Assembly (NCBI GenBank): GCA_017618115.1
Contig: JAFZUX010000009.1
Coordinates: 124,001-188,000 of the forward strand
Direction: 5' to 3'
Length of the DNA: 64,000 bases
Source: Bacteroidales bacterium
GTDB lineage: Bacteria; Bacteroidota; Bacteroidia; Bacteroidales; UBA932
In this document: piece after piece, positions 17,305 to 26,173 of the stretch
Position numbering within the stretch: position 1 is the first letter of the stretch
How the letters are laid out: each line of letters begins with the position of its first letter
Program-made: the position numbers and the translations under genes
The notes under the pieces: generated by a model
Seen by the model: the letters and a program-made list of their open reading frames with translations, nothing else
What the model was told of the DNA's origin: nothing
The model's database searches: none

Positions 17305-17330
17305 AAACAAACCAATAACTATACATTACT

Positions 17331-17561
17331 ATGGCTAAAATGAGAGGTGCGACCGTAATCAACACCGAGCGCTGCAAGGGATGCGGCTTGTGCGTTGTTG
17401 CGTGTCCGTTCCAAGTTCTCGCCCTTTCTGATAAGAGCGTGAACAGAAAGGGGTACAACTATGCGGTTACCGTTAAGGAGGATACCTGCACGGGATGTAC
17501 TTCTTGTGCTGTAGTTTGTCCCGACGGATGTATATCCGTTTACCGTAAAAAGGAGGAATAA
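17331..17561 (+). CDS. vorD: 2-oxoacid:ferredoxin oxidoreductase, ferredoxin-like delta subunit
   Basis: This 76-residue protein carries two 4Fe-4S motifs, CKGCGLCVVACP (about 15-26) and CTGCTSCAVVCP (about 53-64), each CxxCxxCxxxCP. It would pass electrons from the thiamine-diphosphate site to external ferredoxin. It is the first gene of a delta-alpha-beta-gamma cluster and ends 3 bases before the alpha gene, so the four are co-expressed. The symbol rests on the cluster; 2-oxoglutarate specificity (KorD) cannot be excluded. Confidence 0.88.
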   Translation: MAKMRGATVINTERCKGCGLCVVACPFQVLALSDKSVNRKGYNYAVTVKEDTCTGCTSCAVVCPDGCISVYRKKEE

Positions 17562-17564
17562 ATT

Positions 17565-18647
17565 ATGGCAGATCAGGAAATTACATTGATGAAAGGCAAC
17601 GAGGCTATAGCCCATGCGGCTATTCGTTGCGGATGTGACGGATACTTTGGTTATCCTATCACTCCACAGTCTGAGGTGCTTGAGACCCTTGCCGAGCAAA
17701 AACCTTGGGAGACAACAGGTATGGTTGTTCTCCAGGCTGAGAGTGAGACATCCTCTATAAATATGGTTTACGGCGGTGCCGGCTGCGGAAAGAAGGTAAT
17801 GACTTCATCTTCAAGCCCAGGCATCAGCCTTATGCAGGAGGGTCTCTCCTATATGGCTGGTTGTGAGATACCTTGCCTTGTAGTTAACGTAAGCCGCGGC
17901 GGTCCTGGATTGGGAACAATTCAGCCTAGCCAGGCAGACTACTTCCAGAGCTGCAAAGGCGGCGGACACGGAGATTACAGGCTGATTGTGCTTGCGCCTT
18001 CTTCAGTTCAGGAAATGGCAGATTTTGTGGACCTTGCATTTGAACTTGCATTCAAGTACCGCAACCCTGCAATGATTCTTACAGACGGCGTTATAGGTCA
18101 GATGATGGAGAAAGTTGTGCTTCCTCCGTTCAAACCTCGCCGTACGGAAGAGGAGATTTTAAAACAGTGTCCTTGGGCAGCAACAGGCCGTCCTAAGACA
18201 AGAAAGCCTAACGTTATTACCTCACTTGAGCTGGATCCTGCTAAGATGGAAGAGATCAACATCCGTATCCAGAAAAAATATGCTGAGATTCAGGAGAAAG
18301 AGGTTAGGTTTGAAGAGTATATGCTTGAGGATGCAGAGTATGCAATCTGCGCATTCGGTTCTGCCGCAAGAATAGCTAAGAAAGCTATAGAAGAGGCTAG
18401 AAACGAGGGCATTAAGGTTGGTCTGCTCCGTCCTATTACTCTGTGGCCTTTCCCTTACAAAGAGGTTGAGGCTCTGAGCAACAAGGTTAAGGGTATTCTT
18501 TCTTTGGAAATCAATGCAGGTCAGATGGTAGAAGATATCCGTCTTGCAGTTAACGGAAAGATTCCTGTAAGCCACTACGGCCGTTTGGGAGGTATCATAC
18601 CTGCTCCGGATGAGGTAGTTAGAGAACTTAAGAAAATGGTTAAATAG
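17565..18647 (+). CDS. vorB: 2-ketoisovalerate (2-oxoacid):ferredoxin oxidoreductase alpha subunit
   Basis: This 360-residue subunit begins LMKGNEAIAHAAIRCGCDGYFGYPITPQSE, the pyrimidine-binding start of the family (quoted here in two overlapping motifs: GNEAIAHAAIRCGCDG and YFGYPITPQSE). MTSSSSPGISLMQEGLSYMA follows near residue 80, with a C-terminal transketolase-like domain ending GRLGGIIPAP. With the beta, gamma and delta subunits it oxidatively decarboxylates 2-oxo acids to acyl-CoA and reduces ferredoxin in the cytoplasm. Adjacent ilvE supports branched-chain 2-oxo acids as substrates. Confidence 0.88.
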   Translation: MADQEITLMKGNEAIAHAAIRCGCDGYFGYPITPQSEVLETLAEQKPWETTGMVVLQAESETSSINMVYGGAGCGKKVMTSSSSPGISLMQEGLSYMAGCEIPCLVVNVSRGGPGLGTIQPSQADYFQSCKGGGHGDYRLIVLAPSSVQEMADFVDLAFELAFKYRNPAMILTDGVIGQMMEKVVLPPFKPRRTEEEILKQCPWAATGRPKTRKPNVITSLELDPAKMEEINIRIQKKYAEIQEKEVRFEEYMLEDAEYAICAFGSAARIAKKAIEEARNEGIKVGLLRPITLWPFPYKEVEALSNKVKGILSLEINAGQMVEDIRLAVNGKIPVSHYGRLGGIIPAPDEVVRELKKMVK

Positions 18648-18652
18648 GAGGA

Positions 18653-19438
18653 ATGAGTATGGATATTAAAGAGATAATTCAACCCGAGAATCTGGTTTAT
18701 CAGAAACCTGAACTTCTTAATGACACTCCTATGCACTACTGCCCGGGTTGCAGCCACGGAGTAGTACACAAGCTTATTTCTGAGGTAATTGCAGATATGG
18801 ATATGGCAGATAAGACCGTAGGAGTTTCTCCTGTGGGATGTGCCGTATTCGCATACAAGTATATAGATATTGACTGGCAGGAGGCTGCTCACGGAAGAGC
18901 ACCTGCTGTTGCAACAGCCGTAAAACGCTTGTGGCCGGACCGTTTGGTATTCACATACCAGGGAGACGGTGACCTTGCTTGTATAGGTACTGCAGAGACC
19001 ATTCACGCTCTCAACCGCGGTGAGAACATTACTATTGTCTTCATTAACAATGCAATATACGGTATGACAGGAGGTCAGATGGCTCCTACCACACTGCTTG
19101 GAATGAAGACCGCAACCTGTCCTTACGGAAGAGATGCAAAGCTTCACGGTTATCCTCTCAAGATTGCAGATCTTGCAGCTCAGCTTCAGGGAACCTGCTA
19201 TGTTACAAGACAGAGCGTTCACTCAGTTGCTGCAATCAACAAGGCAAAGAGAGCTCTCCGCAAAGCGTTTGAATATAATATGGCCGGTAAGGGATCCTGC
19301 CTTGTAGAGATGGTATCTACCTGTAATTCAGGATGGAAACTCTCTCCTGCAAAAGCAAACAAGTGGATGGAGGAGAATATGTTCCCATTCTACCACATAG
19401 GAGACCTTAAAGACACACCAGCAAACAATAACCAATAA
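18653..19438 (+). CDS. vorA: 2-ketoisovalerate (2-oxoacid):ferredoxin oxidoreductase beta subunit (ThDP-binding)
   Basis: This 261-residue subunit binds thiamine diphosphate. YCPGCSHGVVHKL (about 28-40) has the conserved cysteines. GDGDLACIGTAETIHALNRG (about 105-124) and FINNAIYGMTGGQMAPTT (about 130-147) form the GDG...N diphosphate/Mg motif. A Shine-Dalgarno-like AGGAGGAATG precedes the ATG, which is unusual for this genome. It lies 5 bases after vorB. Assignment as the catalytic subunit is firm; exact substrate is inferred from context. Confidence 0.9.
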   Translation: MSMDIKEIIQPENLVYQKPELLNDTPMHYCPGCSHGVVHKLISEVIADMDMADKTVGVSPVGCAVFAYKYIDIDWQEAAHGRAPAVATAVKRLWPDRLVFTYQGDGDLACIGTAETIHALNRGENITIVFINNAIYGMTGGQMAPTTLLGMKTATCPYGRDAKLHGYPLKIADLAAQLQGTCYVTRQSVHSVAAINKAKRALRKAFEYNMAGKGSCLVEMVSTCNSGWKLSPAKANKWMEENMFPFYHIGDLKDTPANNNQ

Positions 19439-19454
19439 ATCAAAGGATTGTAAG

Positions 19455-19991
19455 ATGAAACAGGAAATTATCATTGCCGGATTCGGAGGACAGGGTGTTC
19501 TCTCAATGGGTAAAATTCTTGCCTACTCAGGTCTTATTGAGGGCAAGGAGGTAACTTGGATGCCTGCATACGGTCCTGAGCAGAGGGGCGGTACAGCCAA
19601 CGTTACGGTTATTGTAAGTGATGAGGAGATTTCTTCTCCTATCCTTAGCAGCTATGATACAGCCATCATTCTCAACCAGCCTTCTATGGAGAAGTTTGAG
19701 AACTCCGTAAAACCGGGCGGTACACTCATTTATGACGGTTACGGAATAAGCATCCCTCCTACAAGAAAGGACATTAACATCTACCGTGTTGATGCTATGG
19801 ATGTTGCAGCTAAGATGAACCTTATTAAAATTTTTAATATGATTCTACTTGGAAGTTACCTCAAACTCCATCCTATAGTTCAGATTGAGAGCGTGCTTAA
19901 GGCTCTTAAGAAGACTCTTCCTGAGCGCCACCATGGCCTCATTCCTCAGAATGAGGAGGCTATTAAGAAGGGAATGGAACTGGTAGGCTAG
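19455..19991 (+). CDS. vorC: 2-ketoisovalerate (2-oxoacid):ferredoxin oxidoreductase gamma subunit
   Basis: This 178-residue subunit has the family start EIIIAGFGGQGVLSMGKILA and the loop WMPAYGPEQRGGTANVTVIV (about 35-54), both standard for the gamma domain of 2-oxoacid:acceptor oxidoreductases. LPERHHGLIPQNEEAIKKGM closes the protein. It ends the operon, 25 bases before a strong terminator hairpin. Confidence 0.9.
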   Translation: MKQEIIIAGFGGQGVLSMGKILAYSGLIEGKEVTWMPAYGPEQRGGTANVTVIVSDEEISSPILSSYDTAIILNQPSMEKFENSVKPGGTLIYDGYGISIPPTRKDINIYRVDAMDVAAKMNLIKIFNMILLGSYLKLHPIVQIESVLKALKKTLPERHHGLIPQNEEAIKKGMELVG

Positions 19992-20016
19992 AGAAAAGGT
20001 CAACATAGATTGTAAG

Positions 20017-20047
20017 AAAGGGGTGATTATTCAATCATCCCTTTTTT
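20017..20047 (+). terminator. Rho-independent terminator of the vor operon
   Basis: AAAGGGGTGATT, loop ATTC, then AATCATCCCTTT forms a 12-bp stem with one G-U pair, followed by a run of T. It lies 25 bases after the vorC stop. Confidence 0.9.
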
Positions 20048-20094
20048 ATGATGAGGAAAATGCGTACTTTTATGGACAAATAGTTTAATGCGTT

Positions 20095-20532
20095 ATGGAA
20101 GTATGGCATATATGGCTTATAGCGGCCTTGGTTTTCTTTGTAATTGAGATTTTTACAACGGGTATTGCAGTTATTTGCTTCTCATTTGGAGCATTGGCTT
20201 CTATGATTGTTTCTCTATGCGGAGGCAATCTTACCTGGCAGGTAGTATTCTTTGCTCTGGTTACTCTTTTGGCGTTTGTATTCTTGCGTCCTCTGCTGCT
20301 GAAGTTCTTTTACAAGAAGAAGGATGAGGTTAAGACCAACGTGGATGCTCTTATTGGACGCAAAGGCTTTGTGTCTGAGCCAATTGACCCAGCAACGGGC
20401 GGCGGCAGAGTGAAGGTGGACGGAGATGACTGGAAGGCAGTTTCTGTAGACAACAGCCCAATTGAGAAGGGGGCTCAGGTTGAGATTTTGAAACTTGACA
20501 GCGTTATAGTAACTGTTAAGAGAGTTAATTAA
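20095..20532 (+). CDS. NfeD-like membrane protein
   Basis: This 145-residue protein has about two or three transmembrane segments in residues 1-72 and a C-terminal OB-fold of the NfeD type: ALIGRKGFVSEPI, GGRVKVDGDDWKAVS and GAQVEILKLDSVIVTVKR. Short NfeD proteins (NfeD1b type) are membrane partners of SPFH/stomatin proteins and are thought to help organise membrane protein quality control or microdomains. The next gene, 26 bases downstream, encodes such an SPFH protein, which supports the assignment. Confidence 0.9.
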   Translation: MEVWHIWLIAALVFFVIEIFTTGIAVICFSFGALASMIVSLCGGNLTWQVVFFALVTLLAFVFLRPLLLKFFYKKKDEVKTNVDALIGRKGFVSEPIDPATGGGRVKVDGDDWKAVSVDNSPIEKGAQVEILKLDSVIVTVKRVN

Positions 20533-20558
20533 GTGTTTGATAATTAAATAATTGGAAT

Positions 20559-21539
20559 ATGGAAGGAATAGGATTAGTTTTAGGAATTATAGTTCTGATA
20601 GTAGTACTCTTTGTACTCTCCGGAATTAAAGTTATTCAACAGTCTGAGACAAAGATAGTTGAGAGACTGGGTAAGTACCACGCAACACTCCCTTCCGGAG
20701 TGAATATCATCTGGCCTATAATTGACAAGCCTCGTAAGGTTTATATCCGCAAGGTTGTGGAGGGCTATGACGGAAGAGCGCATGTTATTATGCGTCAGAG
20801 TGATAAGATTGATCTTAGAGAGCAGGTATTTGACTTTCCAAAGCAGAGCGTTATTACAAAGGATAACGTTACCACTACCATTAACGCACTGCTCTATTTC
20901 CAGATTACAGACCCGGTAAAGGCAGTATATGAGATTGATAACCTGCCATACGCAATTGAGAAACTCACTCAGACAACCCTGCGTAACGTTATTGGAGAGC
21001 TGGAGTTGGACCAGACCCTTACCAGCCGTGATACCATAAACTCCAAGCTGCGTGCCGTTTTGGACGAGGCTTCCAACAAGTGGGGAGTGAAGGTTAACCG
21101 CGTTGAGCTTCAGGATATTACTCCTCCAAACAGCGTAAGAGATGCAATGGAGCAGCAGATGCAGGCAGAGCGTGAGAGAAGAGCAAAAGTGCTTAAAGCA
21201 TCGGGAGACAAAGAGAAGGCAATTCTTGAATCTGAGGGTCTTAAGGCGGCTCAGATTAACCGCGCAGAGGCTGAAAAGCAGACCAAGATTCTTCAGGCAC
21301 AGGGTATTGCAGAGGCAAAGGTTCTCCAGGCAAATGCAGAGGCAGAGGCAATTGAGAGAATTGCAAACGCAGTTAAGGAATCCAATATGTCTCCTGCAAA
21401 CTATATGCTTGCAGATAAATACATTGCAACCCTTAAGGAGATGGTAACAGGAAAGGACAACAAGACCGTATATCTCCCTTATGACGCTTCATCTGTTTTG
21501 AGCTCAATTGGTTGCATTAAAGAGATGTTCAATAAATAG
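20559..21539 (+). CDS. SPFH domain (stomatin/prohibitin-like) membrane protein
   Basis: This 326-residue protein has one N-terminal transmembrane segment (about 4-24). An SPFH domain follows at about 25-190: SGIKVIQQSETKIVERLGKY, IDLREQVFDFPKQSVITKDN and LRNVIGELELDQTLTSRD. Then comes an alanine/glutamate-rich coiled coil (about 200-280) with QMQAERERRAKVLKASG and repeated EAEKQTKILQAQGIAEAK. It should form large ring-like oligomers in the membrane. It pairs with the NfeD-like protein just upstream. Direct function in this organism is unproven. Confidence 0.92.
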   Translation: MEGIGLVLGIIVLIVVLFVLSGIKVIQQSETKIVERLGKYHATLPSGVNIIWPIIDKPRKVYIRKVVEGYDGRAHVIMRQSDKIDLREQVFDFPKQSVITKDNVTTTINALLYFQITDPVKAVYEIDNLPYAIEKLTQTTLRNVIGELELDQTLTSRDTINSKLRAVLDEASNKWGVKVNRVELQDITPPNSVRDAMEQQMQAERERRAKVLKASGDKEKAILESEGLKAAQINRAEAEKQTKILQAQGIAEAKVLQANAEAEAIERIANAVKESNMSPANYMLADKYIATLKEMVTGKDNKTVYLPYDASSVLSSIGCIKEMFNK

Positions 21540-21550
21540 AGGTTACCGTA

Positions 21551-22252
21551 TTGAGCTTTGATACCACCGGCATAAGGCTTATTGCCTTTGATGCGGACGA
21601 TACCCTTTGGGACAATCAATCCCTATTTGACAAGGCTGTAGAGAGTTACTGCCGTCTTCTCTCCTGTTACGGCGGAGAGAAGGCTGTGTTTGATTCTCTT
21701 TACGAGAGGGAGTGTGCCAATATGCCATCTCTGGGGTACGGTACCAAAGCCTTTATTATCTCACTGGTAGAGAACGCAATAAAGGTGAGCGGAGGTACGG
21801 TTTCCAATGAGACAATGAGTGAGGTTGTTAGGATTGGAAGAGAGATATTGGATAATCCGGGCACTCCTCTGCCTGGGGTTTATGAGACTCTTAAAGCAAT
21901 AAAGAACAAAGGATTATACAGGACAGTCCTCTTTACAAAGGGAGATCCTCTGGAGCAGGAGAACAAATTGGAACGCTCCGCTTTGGGCGAGTTCTTTGAT
22001 GACGTGGAGATAGCCTCCAACAAGACTCCGGTGGAATACAGACGTTTATGCGCCCATAACAATGTTCCTTGCTCGGAGTTTTTGATGGTGGGCAACTCCT
22101 TTAAATCTGATATTGCTCCGGTGTTGGAGATAGGGGGAAAGGCTGTTCTGATATCATTCAACCAGTTATGGCAGCATGAGGTGGTGGAGGAGTATGATCA
22201 TCCAAATCTTCTGAGACTTAAGGAGTTCAGTAACCTGTTAGATATACTCTGA
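21551..22252 (+). CDS. HAD-superfamily hydrolase
   Basis: This 233-residue cytoplasmic protein has motif I DADDTLWDN (about 15-23), with Asp nucleophile and Asp acid/base, followed by a helical cap. Motif II is VLFTKGD (about 125-131) and motif IV is MVGNSFKSDI (about 178-187). It looks like a haloacid-dehalogenase/phosphoglycolate-phosphatase-like phosphatase. The likely start is TTG at 21551, preceded by AGAGG; no ATG gives a full N-terminus. It ends 2 bases before the methionine sulfoxide reductase gene. Substrate unknown. Confidence 0.85.
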   Translation: MSFDTTGIRLIAFDADDTLWDNQSLFDKAVESYCRLLSCYGGEKAVFDSLYERECANMPSLGYGTKAFIISLVENAIKVSGGTVSNETMSEVVRIGREILDNPGTPLPGVYETLKAIKNKGLYRTVLFTKGDPLEQENKLERSALGEFFDDVEIASNKTPVEYRRLCAHNNVPCSEFLMVGNSFKSDIAPVLEIGGKAVLISFNQLWQHEVVEEYDHPNLLRLKEFSNLLDIL

Positions 22253-22254
22253 TT

Positions 22255-22710
22255 ATGGATAAGGAAAAAAGATACGGAGAGGTTCTTCAGATTCTTCCTT
22301 CATTGATTGAGGGAGTAAAGAACAATGTGGGTGTTTTGGCAAACTGCGCCGCTCTTATTAAGGAGAAGCTGGAGTTCTTTTGGGTAGGCTTCTATATGGT
22401 TGAGGAAGAGAAACTTATACTGGGTCCGTTCCAGGGACCGGTTGCCTGCTATGAGATTGGCTATGGAAGGGGAGTCTGCGGAACGGCCTGGAAGGAGAGA
22501 AGAACTCTTGTGGTAAAGGATGTGGAGGAGTTCCCCGGTCATATAGCCTGCAGTTCGCTCTCCAGAAGTGAGATTGTGGTTCCTATCTTTAAGGAAGACA
22601 AGGTGATAGGGGTACTGGACATAGACAGTACATCTGTCGGATCCTTTGATGAGACAGACAGAATCTGTCTGGAAAAAGCAATGGAAATTTTATCAAAAAA
22701 CTTAGTATAA
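22255..22710 (+). CDS. msrC: Free methionine-(R)-sulfoxide reductase (GAF-domain fRMsr)
   Basis: This 151-residue cytoplasmic protein is a single GAF domain. FFWVGFYMV, LGPFQGPVAC, GRGVCGTAW and HIACSSLSRSEIVVP carry cysteines at 65, 75 and 99. The spacing of 10 and 24 equals that of E. coli fRMsr (84, 94, 118), where they form the catalytic and resolving set. It reduces free L-methionine-(R)-sulfoxide, part of oxidative-damage repair. It lies close behind a HAD gene and before rubredoxin. Confidence 0.92.
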   Translation: MDKEKRYGEVLQILPSLIEGVKNNVGVLANCAALIKEKLEFFWVGFYMVEEEKLILGPFQGPVACYEIGYGRGVCGTAWKERRTLVVKDVEEFPGHIACSSLSRSEIVVPIFKEDKVIGVLDIDSTSVGSFDETDRICLEKAMEILSKNLV

Positions 22711-22730
22711 ACCCATAAAAAACTTTGATT

Positions 22731-22892
22731 ATGAAAAAGTACGAGTGCGAACCTTGCGGTTACATTTATGACCCTGCAGAGGGTGATCCGGACGGAGGAA
22801 TTGCTCCGGGAACAGCGTTTGAGGATATTCCTGATTCCTGGGTATGCCCTTTATGCGGTGCCGCAAAGAGTGATTTTAAACCTGTAGAATAG
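22731..22892 (+). CDS. Rubredoxin
   Basis: This 53-residue electron carrier is the usual rubredoxin size. It has [19 protein letters not shown] (Cys6 and Cys9), then [13 protein letters not shown] (Cys39 and Cys42), the two CxxC loops that bind one iron atom. The aromatic core residues (Tyr4, Tyr11, Tyr13, Trp37) are present. It lies 20 bases after the fRMsr gene, so they may be co-transcribed; a role in anaerobic oxidative-stress electron transfer is likely but inferred. Confidence 0.95.
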   Translation: MKKYECEPCGYIYDPAEGDPDGGIAPGTAFEDIPDSWVCPLCGAAKSDFKPVE

Positions 22893-22893
22893 C

Positions 22894-24090
22894 TTACAGT
22901 GAGGCTATTGCACGGGCTACGGTGTAACCGGTAGTCCAGGCCGCCTGGAGGTTGAATCCTCCGGTAATTGCATCTATATTGAGGACCTCTCCTGCAAAGT
23001 AGAGGTCTTCATATTTTTTACTGCGGAGTGTGTTGGAGTTGATTTCCTTTAATGAGATGCCTCCCGCAGTTACAAACTCCTCCTTAAATCTTCCCTTACC
23101 TTCAATCTTGTAACTGTCTGCAAAAAGGGTATTTGAAAGTTTGTTAAGTCCTTTGCTGCCAAGTTCGTTGCAGCGAATATCCTCTCTAATTTGAGTTCTT
23201 TTTATTATGTAAGACCAGAGCCTCTGGGTAAGTTCCTTTGGTGCAACGGAAGAGAGTTTCTTTTGCGGATTCTGCTCTGTAAGGGCCTTAATCTCTTTGA
23301 TTACGGAGTCCATATCCTTGCCTATCCAGTTAACGGACAGGGGTGCACAGTAGTTGTTTTCCGCCAGGTAAACCGCACCGTATGAGGAGAGTTTTAGGAT
23401 TGCCGGACCGCTTAATCCCCAGTCTGTTATAAGCAGGGGGCCGGAAGATTTGAACTTGGTGGTTGGAATGAAGCATTTGACGTTTTCAACCACGGTTCCG
23501 CTCATTTGGGTAAGTTCCTTCTCCTTAATCTCAAAGGTAAAGAGTGAGGGATGGAGAGGCTCAATCTCAATATCTCTGTTTTTAAGGAATGAGAGAAAAC
23601 TGAGACTCTTTCCTCCGCCTGCAGTAACTACTTTGATATCCTCTTTAAGAGTATCTATGTCTGTAATTCTTTTACCTGTAATAACTTCTATACCAAGTCT
23701 TTTAATCTCCCTTTGCAGGGCGTTTACAATCTCCATTGCATCCTGAGATTTTGGAAAGATACACTCATCTTCCTGAGCGGTGAATCTTACTCCCAACTCC
23801 TCAAACCATCTGAGGGTATCTTCATTATTGAACCCCATAAGGAGCCTTTTCATCAGGTTGGTTCCTCTTGGATAGACCTCCTCCAAACGGGTTATCTTAC
23901 CGCTGGTATCCTTGTAGTTATTGAAGGTGTTGGTTATGTTGCACCTTCCTCCTCCAGTAATTGCAACCTTTGCAAGAAGCTTGTTTTGAGCTTCATAGAT
24001 TGTTACTTTCAACTGCGGAGCCATCCTTTTTAAATTGACTGCACAGAAACAGCCTGCGGCACCTCCTCCTATGATTGCAACTGATTTCAC
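22894..24090 (-). CDS. HI0933/YhiN-family FAD-dependent oxidoreductase
   Basis: This 398-residue flavoprotein has an N-terminal Rossmann motif VAIIGGGAAGCFCAVNL (about 4-20) and the family signature ITGGGRCNITNT (about 44-55). It ends with LYFAGEVLNIDAITGGFN, then LQAAWTTGYTVA, the FAD-binding C-terminal block of the HI0933-like family. Members are widespread but their reaction is not established. It is the distal gene of a minus-strand pair with the phosphoesterase, 4 bases apart, and its stop is 1 base from the convergent rubredoxin gene. Confidence 0.9.
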   Translation of the reverse strand: MKSVAIIGGGAAGCFCAVNLKRMAPQLKVTIYEAQNKLLAKVAITGGGRCNITNTFNNYKDTSGKITRLEEVYPRGTNLMKRLLMGFNNEDTLRWFEELGVRFTAQEDECIFPKSQDAMEIVNALQREIKRLGIEVITGKRITDIDTLKEDIKVVTAGGGKSLSFLSFLKNRDIEIEPLHPSLFTFEIKEKELTQMSGTVVENVKCFIPTTKFKSSGPLLITDWGLSGPAILKLSSYGAVYLAENNYCAPLSVNWIGKDMDSVIKEIKALTEQNPQKKLSSVAPKELTQRLWSYIIKRTQIREDIRCNELGSKGLNKLSNTLFADSYKIEGKGRFKEEFVTAGGISLKEINSNTLRSKKYEDLYFAGEVLNIDAITGGFNLQAAWTTGYTVARAIASL

Positions 24091-24094
24091 TCTC

Positions 24095-24922
24095 TTACTT
24101 TTTAGGAACTATTGTAATCTCCACAATTTCCGGGCGGTTGAAGTATCTTGGAATTACGGACTTTCCTCTTGCCAAACCTTTATTCACGATAGCTGTCTGA
24201 CTTCCAAACTTATAGAGCCCTCCGGTATATCTTTCATTTGCATTTTGCCCCGGTGCAAGCATTCCCTCTTTGTTCCAAGGGATTCTGAACTGCCCTCCGT
24301 GTAAGTGGCCCATAAGTATCAGATCAAAAGGCTCTTTGAGATATTGGTGAATAAGATCCGGACGGTGGAAGAGCAGAATGTTGAACCTATTGCTGTTGCA
24401 ACCCTTTGCCAAAGAGTCTATTGCATTTATTGAGTTCTCCCAGGTGGCGAAAGCAATAACGTCAGAGACTCCCGTAACGGCTATGGTATCTGAATTAACC
24501 GGCTCATTTACAGTCTCTTTCTCCAATAGTTCTACACCGTAGCTGTTAACTATATTCTTGATGGTGTCAAAACGGAGGCTTTTGTGCTCGTGGTTTCCTG
24601 TGATCATCAGTGTCTTATACCACTTTGAGAGTGAAGCCAGAAGCTGTGTGGCACGCTCCATATCCTTTGAGGCGTCAAAGATATCTCCGCCCAAAAGAAC
24701 CAGATTGGGAGAGAAACGGTCCACCTCATCAAGAATCCATCGTGAATTTTTTCCATAATAGGAGGAGTGGAAATCCGTTATGAAGGCAATCCTTACGGTG
24801 TCCTGAATCTTCTCAGTTTCAATGGTATATGACTGTACTTTAAGACGAAGGTTCAATCCGCAGAGAAGGAAAATCAATGCGGAGAAAATAACTATCCTAA
24901 ATGCCCATCTGAGAATTTTCAT
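24095..24922 (-). CDS. Membrane-anchored metallophosphoesterase (YkuE-like)
   Basis: This 275-residue protein has one N-terminal transmembrane segment (about 7-27), with the catalytic domain outside the membrane. Metal-binding motifs run in order: ITDFHSSYYG (about 48-57), LLGGDIFD (near 77), TGNHEHKS (near 107), LFHRPDL (near 184) and LMGHLHGGQFR (near 205). This is the full calcineurin-like set. YkuE-like members are linked to removal of lipid headgroup phosphates or cell-envelope phosphodiesters. Substrate is not known. Confidence 0.9.
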   Translation of the reverse strand: MKILRWAFRIVIFSALIFLLCGLNLRLKVQSYTIETEKIQDTVRIAFITDFHSSYYGKNSRWILDEVDRFSPNLVLLGGDIFDASKDMERATQLLASLSKWYKTLMITGNHEHKSLRFDTIKNIVNSYGVELLEKETVNEPVNSDTIAVTGVSDVIAFATWENSINAIDSLAKGCNSNRFNILLFHRPDLIHQYLKEPFDLILMGHLHGGQFRIPWNKEGMLAPGQNANERYTGGLYKFGSQTAIVNKGLARGKSVIPRYFNRPEIVEITIVPKK

Positions 24923-24940
24923 ACTTCAAATTTATTCAAT

Positions 24941-26128
24941 TCATCTTAAAGCGTTACGTTTATAGTGTCCTTTAGTTGCAACGAAATATGTAGCAAGGCC
25001 TGCAAAATGCATAAATACAGATGAATAGAATGCCGCCGTATAGCCCATTTTCTCGCTGAAAATACCGCCTAACAGAATCCCGATTCCCATTCCCAAATCC
25101 CAGGAGGTGAGAATTGTGGAGTTTGCCGTTGCTCTTCTGTTGTTTTCCGCAAGGTTGATTATCATATTTTGGAAAGCCGGCCACATGTGACCGTTGCCCA
25201 ATCCTATTAAAAGAGCAGAACCATAGTAACTTATCGGGGAAGACCACACTATGAAAATTGTGTATCCAACTGTTGAAATGATAATTCCCCAAAGTGCATT
25301 AGAGAGAAGTTTGCCTTTTTTCAGAGATTTTCTGCCATACAATCTAGAAAGAATCAAGCCACAGGAAAGCAGCATAAAATAGGCACCCGTTCCTCCGGTA
25401 ATGCCTAAAGCCTCCTTGCCGTAAATAGCAAGATAACTGCTAAGTACACCGTAGCAGTAACCAAAAAAGAGGATATTGACAGCTATAATCCAGCCTCTTT
25501 TTAGGAAAAACCTGTCTAAAGAGAGTTTGAACTTTTCCTCTTTTATCTCTTTTTGAGGCGGATTTATTCTTGTGGTAAGGTAAAAACCAATGAACGATAC
25601 AAGAAAGGCCAGCCAAAATATAATGTTGAAACTGCCTATATACTTGTATATCAGTATCCCGACAGTTGGGGCAAGAGCAGTTCCAATATTATTGCTTATG
25701 CCGTAAAGGCCAATTCCCTCTGTTCTTCTCGATGATGGGAGGACATCTATTGCCATTGTGCTGTTTGCAACTGTAAAACCGCCAAACGGGCCGCCGTGGA
25801 GTGTTCTGACAATTGTAAACATTAGGAGGGAGGAGGCTGCAAGATATCCTCCAAAAAGTATGAAGCAAGTGACAGCAAAGAAAACAAGAACCCTCTTCCT
25901 TGAGAAAGAATCCGCTAGATAACCGCTGAACGGTCTTATCAGAAAGGCCAGCAGAATGTATCCGGAGAGTACGGCGCCTATAGTATCTTTTGTTGATAAG
26001 AATCTTTCACTCAGATAGATAGGTAAGAGTGGGGTAATCAGATAGAATGCAAAATACATACAAAAGTTAGCAGCCAACACTTTTGTATAGTTGCCGTTCC
26101 ATAATCTGTTATTTACCTCTTCTGCCAT
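24941..26128 (-). CDS. MFS transporter
   Basis: This protein of about 395 residues has 12 hydrophobic segments. The loop 2-3 motif GYLADSFSRKRVLVFF (GxLaDrxgrrxxl type) is visible, as is FGGFTVANSTMAIDVLPSSRR. It should be an H+-driven exporter or importer of a small molecule. The start MAEEVNNRLWNG at 26128 is preferred over the one at 26182, because the longer version would overlap the divergent NlpC gene. A TATCTTTG box (26136-26143, minus strand) sits only 7 bases from this start, so the mRNA leader would be very short. Confidence 0.88.
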   Translation of the reverse strand: MAEEVNNRLWNGNYTKVLAANFCMYFAFYLITPLLPIYLSERFLSTKDTIGAVLSGYILLAFLIRPFSGYLADSFSRKRVLVFFAVTCFILFGGYLAASSLLMFTIVRTLHGGPFGGFTVANSTMAIDVLPSSRRTEGIGLYGISNNIGTALAPTVGILIYKYIGSFNIIFWLAFLVSFIGFYLTTRINPPQKEIKEEKFKLSLDRFFLKRGWIIAVNILFFGYCYGVLSSYLAIYGKEALGITGGTGAYFMLLSCGLILSRLYGRKSLKKGKLLSNALWGIIISTVGYTIFIVWSSPISYYGSALLIGLGNGHMWPAFQNMIINLAENNRRATANSTILTSWDLGMGIGILLGGIFSEKMGYTAAFYSSVFMHFAGLATYFVATKGHYKRNALR

Positions 26129-26173
26129 AACGCACCAAAGATAGGTTAAAAAGAAATTGCGTATATTTGGTTT

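Noticed and set aside
21551..21553. TTG start of the HAD gene as an artefact.
   Set aside because: No ATG or GTG nearby keeps motif I at the usual distance, and an AGAGG lies just upstream, so TTG was kept.
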